This document shows, in pieces, positions 18,313 to 27,481 of a DNA stretch of 59,647 bases. Below the pieces are notes generated by a model that saw only the letters and a list, made by a program, of their open reading frames with translations, was not told the origin of the DNA and ran no database searches. The translations under genes and the position numbers were made by a program. The DNA is from an uncultured Oscillospiraceae bacterium. GTDB lineage: Bacteria > Bacillota > Clostridia > Oscillospirales > Acutalibacteraceae. The first letter of the stretch is position 1; each line of letters starts with the position of its first letter. The stretch lies in NCBI GenBank assembly GCA_900542375.1, contig UQNI01000003.1, positions 1-59,647 on the forward strand, given 5' to 3'.

Positions 18313-20568
18313 TTGAAAAAATCTGACATTAATCAGTACGGATTAAAACCTGTACCGGACCCGAAAGGAAATAGCACCGGCAAAGCAGCAGGAAAAGCGA
18401 TTTCCCGCGTGGTAATTACCATTGTGAGTTTGTTTTTTGCTACATTGTTTATCATAGGCATTTTTATGTTCTCTTATATCATGAGTTTAAGGGGAGAAGA
18501 GATAGACATTGATTTGCATTCTTTGAACTTAGACTATACAAGTTTTATTTACGTAAATGATGAATCCGGTAATCCTGTAGAATATAAAAGCTTATATGGT
18601 GGTGAAAGCAACCGTATTTGGGTGGATTATCAGGATATTCCGCAATATATGAAAGATGCAATGGTTGCCATTGAAGATAAACGCTTTTGGGAACATAACG
18701 GTGTTGACTGGTGGAGAACGCTGGGAGCTGCCAGCAATTTGTTGTCTTCAGGAGGCAGCTTTGGCGGCTCTACCATTACACAACAGTTGATAAAAAATCT
18801 TACCGGCGAAAGCGATGTAAGTATTTCCCGTAAATTAAAAGAGATTTTCAGAGCAGAAAATCTGGAGAAAAAGTATACCAAAGAGGAAATTTTGGAATGC
18901 TATCTCAATGTTGTTAACTTTGGCAGTGGCTGTAAAGGTGTACAAGCAGCAGCAAACCTTTATTTTGGAAAAGATATTAAGGATTGCAGCTTGGCAGAAT
19001 GTGCTGCTATAGCGGGTATTACACAAAACCCGTATGCATATTCTCCTATGAATTTTCCGGATCAGAATAAAGAGCGTCAGCAAATTGTTCTGTCAGAAAT
19101 GTATAATCAAGAAAAGATAACAAAAGAAGAATATGACCAGGCAATGTCTGAGTCTGAAAATATGAATTTTGTATTCCAAGAAGCAACTGAGACAGGGGCA
19201 GACGATACCATTAACAATTGGTATATTGATACGATGATTCAAGACGTTGTTTCAGACTTACAGTCTGAACTTGGATATACAAAAGAAGATGCACAGAATA
19301 TGATTTATTATGGTGGTCTGAAAATTTATTCTGCTATGGATTCCAGTGCTCAGGAAATGGCAGAAAATGCAGTAGCTAACGACCGTAACTTAAACAGTGA
19401 CCCGGACATGCAGTGCGGTGTTTATATGATGGATTATTCTGGCCGTGTGCTTGCAATTGTAGGCAGCAGCGATGAAAAAGAAGGTAATATGTGGTTTAAC
19501 TATGCAACAGATGCAAAGCGTCAACCTGGTTCTTCATTTAAACCGATTGCGGCCTACGCACCTGCAATTGATAAAGGAATTATCAATTATTCCAGCATAG
19601 TACAGGATGAGCCAATACCAAATTATTTTGATGATGGTACTGCAGGTCCGAACAACTATGATCATCAATTCAGAGGTCCTGTAACGGTACAGTATGCTTT
19701 ACAACAATCTTATAACCCACCTGCTGTTAGAGTATATCAACAGTTGGGACCGCAAAACGCCTATAATTTCTTAACACAAAAATTAGGGTTTACCTCATTG
19801 GTTGGCGGCGGAGTTGACGACAGTAACTTAGGTGTAGCTATTGGTGGTGTGCACGAAGGTGTAACAGTAAAAGAAATGACAGCAGCATTTCAAATTTTTG
19901 GAAACGGCGGTCAATATAATGAACCTTATACGTACTATTACGTGGAAGACCATGATGGTAATGTCATTTTAGATAACCGTGATAATATTTCTACACAGGC
20001 AATCAAATCTTCTACCGCAACCATAATGCAAAAATTGCTGACAACTGTTGTAACACAAGGTACCGGTACCGGTGCTGGCGTTACAGGCTGGCAAATTTAT
20101 GGTAAAACCGGTACTACCGATATTGATGACAACAGTTATTTTGTGGGTGGTTCTCCGTATGCTGTTATTGGTGTCTGGACCGGTTATCAAAATCCAAGCC
20201 GTTTAAGAAATACAAATGCATCCAAAAGCGTGTTTCAAAGCTTAATGGGAGCATATTTAAACACCAAACAATTAAAACAATTTACAACAGATTCCAGCGT
20301 AACATCTGCTGTTTATTGTACACAAAGTGGTAATTTAGCAGGTCCGGGCTGTCCAACAGCAACTGGTTGGTATGAAAGAAGCAATATGCCTTCAGAATGT
20401 ACGCAACATCAAAATACAAATACAACATCGTCCCGTTCTGAAGAGGAGGAAGAAAGCTCTTCCAGCAATACAAGCAGTTCAGAAAGCAGCTCATCATCCA
20501 GTTCTTCCAGTTCCTCTTCCAGCTCAAGTTCCAGTGCGTCATCGTCTTCATCTTCTTCGGCAGCTTAA
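18313..20568 (+). CDS. Class A penicillin-binding protein (PBP1A family)
   Basis: A 751-residue bifunctional peptidoglycan synthase. After a short cytoplasmic tail and one membrane anchor (about 33-60), the GT51 glycosyltransferase domain shows EDKRFWEHNGVDWWRT with catalytic E121, GGSTITQQLIKN and the RKLKEIFRAENLEKKYTKEEILE region. The transpeptidase domain has SSFK with nucleophile S407, SYN and KTGTT (K598). The extracellular tail is a near-homopolymeric Ser run (about 720-751). The start is TTG 18313 with GAGGTGA 5 nt upstream; no nearby ATG fits. Monocistronic, followed by a terminator. Confidence 0.94.
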   Translation: MKKSDINQYGLKPVPDPKGNSTGKAAGKAISRVVITIVSLFFATLFIIGIFMFSYIMSLRGEEIDIDLHSLNLDYTSFIYVNDESGNPVEYKSLYGGESNRIWVDYQDIPQYMKDAMVAIEDKRFWEHNGVDWWRTLGAASNLLSSGGSFGGSTITQQLIKNLTGESDVSISRKLKEIFRAENLEKKYTKEEILECYLNVVNFGSGCKGVQAAANLYFGKDIKDCSLAECAAIAGITQNPYAYSPMNFPDQNKERQQIVLSEMYNQEKITKEEYDQAMSESENMNFVFQEATETGADDTINNWYIDTMIQDVVSDLQSELGYTKEDAQNMIYYGGLKIYSAMDSSAQEMAENAVANDRNLNSDPDMQCGVYMMDYSGRVLAIVGSSDEKEGNMWFNYATDAKRQPGSSFKPIAAYAPAIDKGIINYSSIVQDEPIPNYFDDGTAGPNNYDHQFRGPVTVQYALQQSYNPPAVRVYQQLGPQNAYNFLTQKLGFTSLVGGGVDDSNLGVAIGGVHEGVTVKEMTAAFQIFGNGGQYNEPYTYYYVEDHDGNVILDNRDNISTQAIKSSTATIMQKLLTTVVTQGTGTGAGVTGWQIYGKTGTTDIDDNSYFVGGSPYAVIGVWTGYQNPSRLRNTNASKSVFQSLMGAYLNTKQLKQFTTDSSVTSAVYCTQSGNLAGPGCPTATGWYERSNMPSECTQHQNTNTTSSRSEEEEESSSSNTSSSESSSSSSSSSSSSSSSSSASSSSSSSAA

Positions 20569-20577
20569 ATAGATTAT

Positions 20578-20611
20578 AAAAAGTGTCTGCATTTTTGCAG
20601 ACACTTTTTTG
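20578..20611 (+). terminator. Intrinsic terminator after the PBP gene
   Basis: AAAAGTGTCTGCA / TGCAGACACTTTTTT with a TTTT loop. Confidence 0.9.
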
Positions 20612-20685
20612 TTTGCATATTTCATATTATGTATATTATCCATTACTTGCCTATTTGGAAAATAAAAATTTTTTATAAATGTGCA

Positions 20686-20714
20686 TTGCAAGATTCGTAG
20701 AAATATGATAAACT
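20686..20714 (+). promoter_or_regulatory. Candidate promoter of the threonine-pathway genes
   Basis: TTGCAA (20686-20691), a 17-bp spacer and TAAACT (20709-20714), 40 nt before the ACT-domain gene. The match is moderate. Confidence 0.4.
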
Positions 20715-20753
20715 GTACATTGTGAACAAACAATCGTATATGGGTGGTGGACA

Positions 20754-21194
20754 ATGAAAAATTCTGCTTTTCTTTTAGTAAACCAAGAAGTACTTCCTCA
20801 AGTATTTACAAAGGTAATTCAGGCAAAGGAATATTTGAGGACTGCACAGGCTTCCAGCACTACAGAAGCTGCAAAAATGGCAGGTATTTCCCGCAGTGTA
20901 TTTTATAAGTATAAAGATGCTGTTTATCCATATCACGGGAAAGCAGAAAAACAAATTGTTACCATTCAAGTAGTGTTATATGATAGACCGGGAGTATTAA
21001 TGGCGGTTATTTCTGCTTTTTACAATGAAGGTGCTAATATTTTGACCATTAATCAAAATATCCCTGTTAACGGAACAGCATTGGTTTCTATTTCATGCCA
21101 AGTAGATCATTTAAAAGGCTCTATGGATGATTTACTGCTGCATCTAAAACAAGTAAGTGGTGTGCAGCGAATTGAGCATATTACAGGCGAATAA
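20754..21194 (+). CDS. ACT-domain protein of the PheB/UPF0735 family
   Basis: A 146-residue protein of the family that includes Bacillus PheB. An N-terminal helical region (YLRTAQASSTTEAAKMAGISRSVFYKYKD, with a helix-turn-helix-like segment) is followed by an ACT domain (VLYDRPGVLMAVISAF and NEGANILTINQNIPVNG). ACT domains bind amino acids and usually provide feedback control. It is the first gene before hom, thrB and lysC, with only 14-17 nt to hom. A role as sensor or regulator of the pathway is likely but unproven. GGTGG lies 5 nt upstream of the ATG. Confidence 0.9.
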   Translation: MKNSAFLLVNQEVLPQVFTKVIQAKEYLRTAQASSTTEAAKMAGISRSVFYKYKDAVYPYHGKAEKQIVTIQVVLYDRPGVLMAVISAFYNEGANILTINQNIPVNGTALVSISCQVDHLKGSMDDLLLHLKQVSGVQRIEHITGE

Positions 21195-21211
21195 ATAAAG
21201 AGGTGTAAATG

Positions 21212-22456
21212 ATGATTGAGATTGCAATTTTGGGTCATGGTGTCGTTGGCTCGGGTGTAGTAGAGGTATTGGCTACCCATAAAGACAGCATTTTAAAACG
21301 CGCACAAAATGAAATTAACATTAAATATATTTTAGATTTAAAAGAATTTCCGGACAGTCCCTTTGCAGACCGCTTTACAAAAAACTTTGAGGACATTATC
21401 CAAGATGATGATGTGAAAATTGTGGTTGAGGTAATGGGAGGATTGCACCCTGCATTCGAATTTGTAAAACAGTGTTTGGAAAAAGGAAAAAGTGTCGTTA
21501 CCTCTAATAAAGAATTGGTTGCTTCCAAAGGTGCGGAGCTGTTAAAAATAGCAAAAGAAAAAAATGTAAACTTTTTATTTGAGGCAAGTGTTGGCGGAGG
21601 TATTCCAATTATTCGTCCTATCCATCAATGCCTTGCCGCAAATGATGTAATTGAGATTGCAGGCATTCTAAATGGTACCACTAATTTTATCTTAACAAAA
21701 ATGATTCGTGACCAGATGTCTTTTGAAGATGCATTGGCACTTGCCCAAAAATTGGGCTATGCAGAACGCAATCCTGCTGCTGATATTGAGGGTGATGATG
21801 CTTGTCGTAAAATTTGCATCTTAGCTTCTCTTGCCTTTGGCAAACATGTTTATCCTGACCAAGTACATACAGAAGGTATTACGAAGGTTACACTAGGCGA
21901 TGTAGAATATGCAGAAGCCTGGGGAGGCGTAATTAAGCTGATTGGCAGAGTAAAAATGATGGATGATCATAGAATTCAAATTATTGTTTGTCCTATGCTG
22001 ATTCCAAGAGAAAGCCAGTTAGCAAATGTAGATGATGTATTTAATGGTATTATGGTTCGTGGAGATGCAACAGGGGATGTAGTATTCTACGGCAAAGGTG
22101 CAGGCAAATTGCCAACAGCAAGTGCTGTGGTAGCAGATGTGATTGACTGTGCAAAACATATGCATGCAAGAAAGAATCTGTTTTGGAGTGACAGTGTAGA
22201 CAATTATGTTCAAGACTATTTGGACGATATCACTGCTATGTACATACGTGCAACTGCTGATGACATTGCAGCTGCAAAAACAGAAGCAGAAGCATTATTT
22301 GGAACTGTAGAGCTATTGGTACAAAAAAGTGCTCCAAAAAATGAATTGGCATTTGTCACAAAACCAATGAAAGAACGCGATATTCAAGATAAAATTGGTG
22401 TATTAGAGAGTAAAGGCGTAACCATTGCATCTACAATTCGTGTTGGTGATTTGTAA
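21212..22456 (+). CDS. hom: Homoserine dehydrogenase
   Basis: NAD(P)H-dependent reduction of aspartate semialdehyde to homoserine, the branch point toward threonine and methionine. The N-terminal Rossmann motif is ILGHGVVGSGV. The catalytic domain shows ASVGGGIPIIRPI, LNGTTNFILTKM and YAERNPAADIEGDDACRK. A C-terminal ACT domain (about 340-414) gives feedback inhibition, probably by threonine. ATG 21212 leaves 6 nt after AGAGGTG and is preferred over ATG 21209 with 3 nt. It is the second gene of the operon. Confidence 0.96.
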   Translation: MIEIAILGHGVVGSGVVEVLATHKDSILKRAQNEINIKYILDLKEFPDSPFADRFTKNFEDIIQDDDVKIVVEVMGGLHPAFEFVKQCLEKGKSVVTSNKELVASKGAELLKIAKEKNVNFLFEASVGGGIPIIRPIHQCLAANDVIEIAGILNGTTNFILTKMIRDQMSFEDALALAQKLGYAERNPAADIEGDDACRKICILASLAFGKHVYPDQVHTEGITKVTLGDVEYAEAWGGVIKLIGRVKMMDDHRIQIIVCPMLIPRESQLANVDDVFNGIMVRGDATGDVVFYGKGAGKLPTASAVVADVIDCAKHMHARKNLFWSDSVDNYVQDYLDDITAMYIRATADDIAAAKTEAEALFGTVELLVQKSAPKNELAFVTKPMKERDIQDKIGVLESKGVTIASTIRVGDL

Positions 22457-22479
22457 TTTAAGCAGATAGGAAGAACAGA

Positions 22480-23376
22480 ATGATAAGTATTAAGGTTCCC
22501 GCGACCAGCGCTAACTTGGGTTCTGGTTTTGATTCACTGGGAGTTGCCCTCAATTGGTATAACTATGTCTGGATGGAGGAATCTGACCGGATTGAAATCT
22601 CATCGAAAGACAATGTAGCAATTCCCAAAGGAAAAGATAACTTAGTATATCAGGCAGCAGAGTTTGTATATAATGCATATGGGAAGAAAATGCCCGGTTT
22701 AAAGATTATTCAGGAAAATAATATTCCTATGGCAAGGGGAATGGGAAGCAGTTCTGCTTGCATTGTAGCCGGTATTACCGGTGCAAATGAATTGTTAGGA
22801 AGACCGTTTGACCAAGATACGTTAATCAATTTTGCCTGTAAAATTGAAGGACATCCGGATAATACAACACCGGCTATTTTAGGAGGATTAACGGTTTCTG
22901 CCATGGATGCAGGAAGAGTTTACAGTGTTGGAACACAGGTATCTGATAAATTTAGATTTGCTCTGTTAATTCCTGATTTTCAGTTAAAAACAGAACAGTC
23001 CCGTGCTACGTTACCAATGCAATATAGCAAGCAGGATGCGGTGTATAATTTATCACGCAGTGCGCTCATGGTGGCCTCTTTATCCTGTGGAAAAGCAGAA
23101 AATTTACGTATTGCGGTGCAAGACAAATTGCATCAACCATTTCGAGTGGATTTCATTGAAAATTGTGCTCAGATTTTTGAGCTTACTTACCAAAACGGCT
23201 CACTGGGAACATATATCAGCGGAGCAGGACCATGCATTATGTCCATTATCGAAAGTGGAAATACAGCATATTATAATCGTATGATAAAACAATTGGAAGA
23301 ACACGGCATCATCGGCTGGAAATTAGAAGTACTGGAGACGGATAGGGAAGGTACCAAAGTTCTCCCAACCATATAA
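22480..23376 (+). CDS. thrB: Homoserine kinase
   Basis: GHMP-superfamily kinase that phosphorylates homoserine for threonine synthase. Motif 1 is VPATSANLGSGFDSLGVALN, the ATP loop is PMARGMGSSSACIVAG, and motif 3 is TYISGAGPCIMSII. The 298-residue length is normal. It starts 23 nt after hom with AGGAAG before the ATG. Threonine synthase (thrC), the last step, is not in the window. Confidence 0.96.
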   Translation: MISIKVPATSANLGSGFDSLGVALNWYNYVWMEESDRIEISSKDNVAIPKGKDNLVYQAAEFVYNAYGKKMPGLKIIQENNIPMARGMGSSSACIVAGITGANELLGRPFDQDTLINFACKIEGHPDNTTPAILGGLTVSAMDAGRVYSVGTQVSDKFRFALLIPDFQLKTEQSRATLPMQYSKQDAVYNLSRSALMVASLSCGKAENLRIAVQDKLHQPFRVDFIENCAQIFELTYQNGSLGTYISGAGPCIMSIIESGNTAYYNRMIKQLEEHGIIGWKLEVLETDREGTKVLPTI

Positions 23377-23401
23377 ACATAATATAAAGGAGAAATGATT
23401 T

Positions 23402-24613
23402 ATGAGCTTAATTGTCCAGAAGTTTGGTGGTACTTCTGTTGCAAATACTGAGCGTTTAAAAAATGTTGCTGATATCATCACAAAAACATATGAAAAAGGC
23501 AATGATGTTGTCGTTGTTGTATCGGCACAAGGAGATACAACAGATGAGTTTATTGAGAAGGCACGTCAAGTGAATCCAAATCCTTCAAAACGAGAGATGG
23601 ATATGTTGTTAACCGCAGGTGAACAAATTTCAGCTTCTCTTTTAGCAATGACCATCGAAGAAATGGGCTATCCTGTGATTTCTTTGTTAGGCTGGCAGGC
23701 AGGATTTTTTACAAGCGCAAATAACGGTTCTGCCAGAATAGAACGTGTGGACCCTGCTCGTATCAAGCGTGAACTGGATCAAAAACGTATTGTGATTGTG
23801 ACCGGTTTTCAGGGTGTAAATCGTTATCAAGATATGACCACATTGGGACGCGGCGGCTCTGATACCAGTGCGGTTGCAATTGCTGCATCCATGCATGCTG
23901 ATTTATGTCAAATTTATACCGATGTGGAAGGCGTGTTCACAGCAGATCCAAGAAAGATAAAGGATGCACGCAAATTAGATGTTATTTCTTACGATGAAAT
24001 GTTAGAACTTGCAACATTGGGCGCACAAGTATTAAATAACCGTTCCGTAGAGATGGCGAAAAAATATGGAGTAGAGTTGGAAGTGCTTTCCAGCTTAACA
24101 AGAAAACCAGGAACAATTGTAAGGGAGGCAAATAAAATGGAAGAAATGTTAATCAGCGGTATTGCAAAGGATAATGAAGTAGCGCGCGTGTCAATCATTG
24201 GAGTTCCTGATAGACCGGGACTTGCATTTAAAATTTTCACAAAGTTGGCTGCAAAAGAGATTAATGTAGATATTATTTTACAATCCATTGGGCGAAATAA
24301 TACCAAAGATATTAGCTTTACCATTCCTGAATCTCAGCTGGATGAAACAATGGAAATTCTAAGAACTTATGTTGAAACCATTGGTGCTGCTGATGCTGTC
24401 TATGATGGTAATGTTTCTAAAGTCTCTGTGGTCGGTGCAGGTATGGAAACTCATCCGGGAGTTGCAGCACAGATGTTTGAAGCACTTTTTGACGCCAATA
24501 TTAACATTCAGATGATTTCTACCAGTGAAATTAAAATTTCTGTTTTGATTTCACGTGACGATGCCGACCAAGCAGTTACAGCAATTCATAAAAAGTTCTT
24601 TTCAGGAAAATAA
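23402..24613 (+). CDS. lysC: Aspartokinase
   Basis: First enzyme of the aspartate family pathway. The N-terminal kinase motif is VQKFGGTSVANTERL, with GGSDTSAVAIAASM and YTDVEGVFTADPR in the catalytic domain. Two C-terminal ACT domains (from about residue 265) carry VSIIGVPDRPGLAFKIF and VSVVGAGMETHPGVAAQMF, the allosteric part. The 403-residue length suits the monofunctional type; Lys or Thr sensitivity cannot be told here. AAGGAG precedes the start; the gap from thrB is 25 nt. The symbol lysC is by convention. Confidence 0.95.
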   Translation: MSLIVQKFGGTSVANTERLKNVADIITKTYEKGNDVVVVVSAQGDTTDEFIEKARQVNPNPSKREMDMLLTAGEQISASLLAMTIEEMGYPVISLLGWQAGFFTSANNGSARIERVDPARIKRELDQKRIVIVTGFQGVNRYQDMTTLGRGGSDTSAVAIAASMHADLCQIYTDVEGVFTADPRKIKDARKLDVISYDEMLELATLGAQVLNNRSVEMAKKYGVELEVLSSLTRKPGTIVREANKMEEMLISGIAKDNEVARVSIIGVPDRPGLAFKIFTKLAAKEINVDIILQSIGRNNTKDISFTIPESQLDETMEILRTYVETIGAADAVYDGNVSKVSVVGAGMETHPGVAAQMFEALFDANINIQMISTSEIKISVLISRDDADQAVTAIHKKFFSGK

Positions 24614-24698
24614 TATTGCATAAATTGCTATAATATGGTTTAATAGTAACAGCAAAATAAATAATAGCCAGCAATCTGTTTCAGTTGTTGGTTTTATA

Positions 24699-24775
<77 letters not shown>

Positions 24776-24875
24776 GACTGAGTCTTGTCGCAATTCGCGT
24801 TCGGACTCTTTTCTTTTGTTTGGATGAAGATACACGCGTCAGTAGCGGCATCTTTTTTGTAATATAAACCCACGT

Positions 24876-24918
24876 CGGGTGTTCATAACGAATTTGAGTT
24901 ATGAACACTCGTTTTTTA
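24876..24918 (+). terminator. Strong intrinsic terminator downstream of tRNA-Pro
   Basis: A 14-bp stem CGGGTGTTCATAAC / GTTATGAACACTCG (one G-U) with an 8-nt loop, followed by six Ts. A weaker hairpin GAGTC/GACTC with TTTTCTTTT lies at 24781-24818. Confidence 0.85.
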
Positions 24919-25206
24919 TATCAATCGATTTTTAGTGGTGTGTATGGAGCGGGTTTTACTCTGCTCTTTTGTTTTATGCAGACACTCAACTATACTCCTG
25001 TCATCTACAGGAGTGTAAAGAATTTAAAAAATTCCATACTAAAAGTTTCGATTCCCTTCTAATTCCAGGTTTTCTCTGTTTACGTTGGATTTTTTTGAAA
25101 ATATCTTTCGGATGTTTTAAATAAGAACAGCCTTTTAGAGATGATAATCCCTAAAAAATATGCCATATTATTTTGGATAGACAATTCAACCGGATTGGGG
25201 AATCTC
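24919..25206. other. Non-coding stretch before the wall-protein pair
   Basis: No supported ORF. One hairpin, TACTCCTGT / ACAGGAGTGTA at 24993-25017, has no T-run after it; the rest is AT-rich sequence without visible structure. Confidence 0.4.
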
Positions 25207-25235
25207 TTGAAAAAAGGAGTTTTCTATGATATAAA
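25207..25235 (+). promoter_or_regulatory. Sigma-A-type promoter for the wall-protein gene at 25432
   Basis: TTGAAA (25207-25212), a 17-bp spacer and TATAAA (25230-25235). The leader would be about 190 nt, long enough for regulation. Confidence 0.55.
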
Positions 25236-25431
25236 TAGTATGATAATATTTTAATGTATCCATATACAGGAAGGAGAGTTTGATAGGGATATTGATGGAG
25301 TGAAGAAGGCAGTCTATTTTTCTGGTAAAGTAGTTTTTTAAGCTATTTCAAGTATGTTACAGCAAGTATATGCTGTATGTTCAGTAAATGAAAAGAATGG
25401 TTTTTTGGTCGTCAAACAAGGAGAGAGAAGT

Positions 25432-27318
25432 ATGCAAATAGGAAGTTTAGGTAAGAAAATTAGTAAGCGTTTGTTAGTGTTTGTAATGATACTACTGTCA
25501 TTGACTATTTTGGTTGTGCCTGTCAATGTGTATGCTGCTGGTCAAGAAGTAGCAGAAGTGGATGGAAAGAGACATACAACATTAACAAGTGCAATTGACG
25601 CAGCGTCTGAAGGCAGCACCGTTGTTCTGCTTTCTGATGTTACAGAAGATGTTACATTCGACAAAAATATTACAATAGACGGTGGCAGCAAATATACAAT
25701 TTTCGGTGTATCCACAGTAAAGGCAGGAACACTTACGAATCTTACTTTAAAACCGAGTGAAAATAAAGCGGATGGTAAATTTTTGACACTTGGCAGTGGT
25801 ACAGAAACATCTATTAAGCTCGAAAATGTTACTGTTCACTATTCCGTGCAAAACAGAAGCTCGGGGAGTGCTGTGACAGTATCTGGCAACAAGGCAGATA
25901 TTATAGTAAATAACTGCCGTTTTATTAATACGCCAAACAATGGCGGAGTAACAGTAGATGCGCCGGAATGGTCTTACGGTTTATTTGTTAATGAACAGAA
26001 TTCTGCCGGAAGCATTACGTTTACAAACAATGAATTTAACGGAGCATTCCGCACAATGCTTGCAAATGTAAGTGGAAATTTTCTCATTGAAGACTGTAAA
26101 TTTATAAACAGTGTTTACAGTGTTGTAAATGGACCGACAAGTGGTTCCGGCTCAGAAGCTACGACCATTACAACCTCAAGTGCTTCTAACAATAACATTG
26201 TTGTAAAGACAAGTGTGTTTGATAATGCCGGAGCAATTTATTTACAGTCTCAGGCGAATTTCGCAGGGAATACGTTTCAAAATGATAAATTTGAGCATTA
26301 TATTCAGGTAAAAGGAAGCATTGGACAGCCTATAGATTTTACAAATAACACTTTTCAACAAGGTGATAATGATTTAGTAATTATTGATGTTGCAGCTACT
26401 TCGGTTCTTCTTCCGGTTGGACAAACTGCAGTTAACTATTGGGTATGGGCTGATACTCCGGAAGATGTTAGACCTGATGACTATAGCGACTATAAGTATA
26501 TGTATAATGAGGATGGTAATATCACATTTATGCCTCAGTCTGACGTGGCATTGGAGCAATTTTTCAGTCAAAAAGGCAATGGAAATATACAGGTAGATAA
26601 TAATGATACTGTTTTAATTGAGAAAAATTTGAAACTGAAAAATTTGAATGTGGATGCTGACAACAACATTACATTTGAAATAACCAAAGACTCAACGCTG
26701 GAAATTGAAGAGAGCTTGGATATTAAAGGCAAAGTTGCAGTAAAGGGAGAAGGAATGCTTGCAATTGCTGAAACAGGCAAGGTAATCATTGATACTAACG
26801 CTGCATTGGATGTCGCACCTAATATGAATTTTGAAAACAACGGTACGATTTTAAATAATGGGGAACTTATCATTCCGGATTCTTCAACAGGCAATGGAAC
26901 CATTGACGGTGAAGGTACCACAGAAAAAGTACATAATGCAAAATATTTTGAAGCAAAAGAACCAACATGTGACGTTGATGGTAATATGGAATACTGGTAC
27001 TGTGAATTCTGCGATAAGTATTATACTGATAAAGATTTGACTCAAGAGATTTCAAAAGAAAATACTATTATAAAAGCGCTTGGACATAATTATGTGGATG
27101 GAAAATGTACTGTTTGTGGTATGGCAGACCCGCATGACAATCAGGGTCAGGTAACCCCTTCCCAGCTGGATAATACAGAGGAACAAGACAATAGCAGTGA
27201 CAACCCACAAACCGGAGATGATAGCAATTTGGTACTGCCAATTATTATATTGTCCGCATCCGGTATTGGTCTTGTCGGAGTATCTATTTATTTGAGAAAG
27301 CGAAACTACAGCAGATAG
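25432..27318 (+). CDS. Wall-anchored surface protein, NPQTG type, beta-helix
   Basis: A 628-residue secreted protein. ATG 25432 has AAGGAGAG 7 nt upstream and begins a signal peptide (KKISKR, hydrophobic core, VNVYA/AGQE), so the longer frame from 25354 is rejected. The body reads like a right-handed parallel beta-helix: repeated hydrophobic/Asn strands such as NITIDGGSKYTIFG, TFTNNEFNG and FANNTFQ-type turns. Near the C-terminus is a Cys-containing module (TCDVDGNMEYWYCEFCDKYY) and GHNYVDGKCTVCG, a common module of Firmicutes surface proteins that may bind metal. NPQTG is at 591-595, then a helix and RKRNYSR. The next gene encodes a related protein with a homologous C-terminus. Confidence 0.85.
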   Translation: MQIGSLGKKISKRLLVFVMILLSLTILVVPVNVYAAGQEVAEVDGKRHTTLTSAIDAASEGSTVVLLSDVTEDVTFDKNITIDGGSKYTIFGVSTVKAGTLTNLTLKPSENKADGKFLTLGSGTETSIKLENVTVHYSVQNRSSGSAVTVSGNKADIIVNNCRFINTPNNGGVTVDAPEWSYGLFVNEQNSAGSITFTNNEFNGAFRTMLANVSGNFLIEDCKFINSVYSVVNGPTSGSGSEATTITTSSASNNNIVVKTSVFDNAGAIYLQSQANFAGNTFQNDKFEHYIQVKGSIGQPIDFTNNTFQQGDNDLVIIDVAATSVLLPVGQTAVNYWVWADTPEDVRPDDYSDYKYMYNEDGNITFMPQSDVALEQFFSQKGNGNIQVDNNDTVLIEKNLKLKNLNVDADNNITFEITKDSTLEIEESLDIKGKVAVKGEGMLAIAETGKVIIDTNAALDVAPNMNFENNGTILNNGELIIPDSSTGNGTIDGEGTTEKVHNAKYFEAKEPTCDVDGNMEYWYCEFCDKYYTDKDLTQEISKENTIIKALGHNYVDGKCTVCGMADPHDNQGQVTPSQLDNTEEQDNSSDNPQTGDDSNLVLPIIILSASGIGLVGVSIYLRKRNYSR

Positions 27319-27481
27319 TTTTCATCATTGATCAGTTGATGTAATTAATAGAAAACAAAAGAAAACGTTTGGCGAAAATCAGCAAACATAGGTAATTTTG
27401 TTTTTCAGTCAAGTGAAATTGATATAAGGAATACAGGTACACTTTGGACCTTAATTTATTTTTAGAAAGGGATGGAAACAC

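Noticed and set aside
20372..20572. Alternative-frame ORF over the Ser-rich tail of the PBP
   Set aside because: Shadow of the repetitive Ser codons; the PBP frame continues to a proper stop followed by a terminator.
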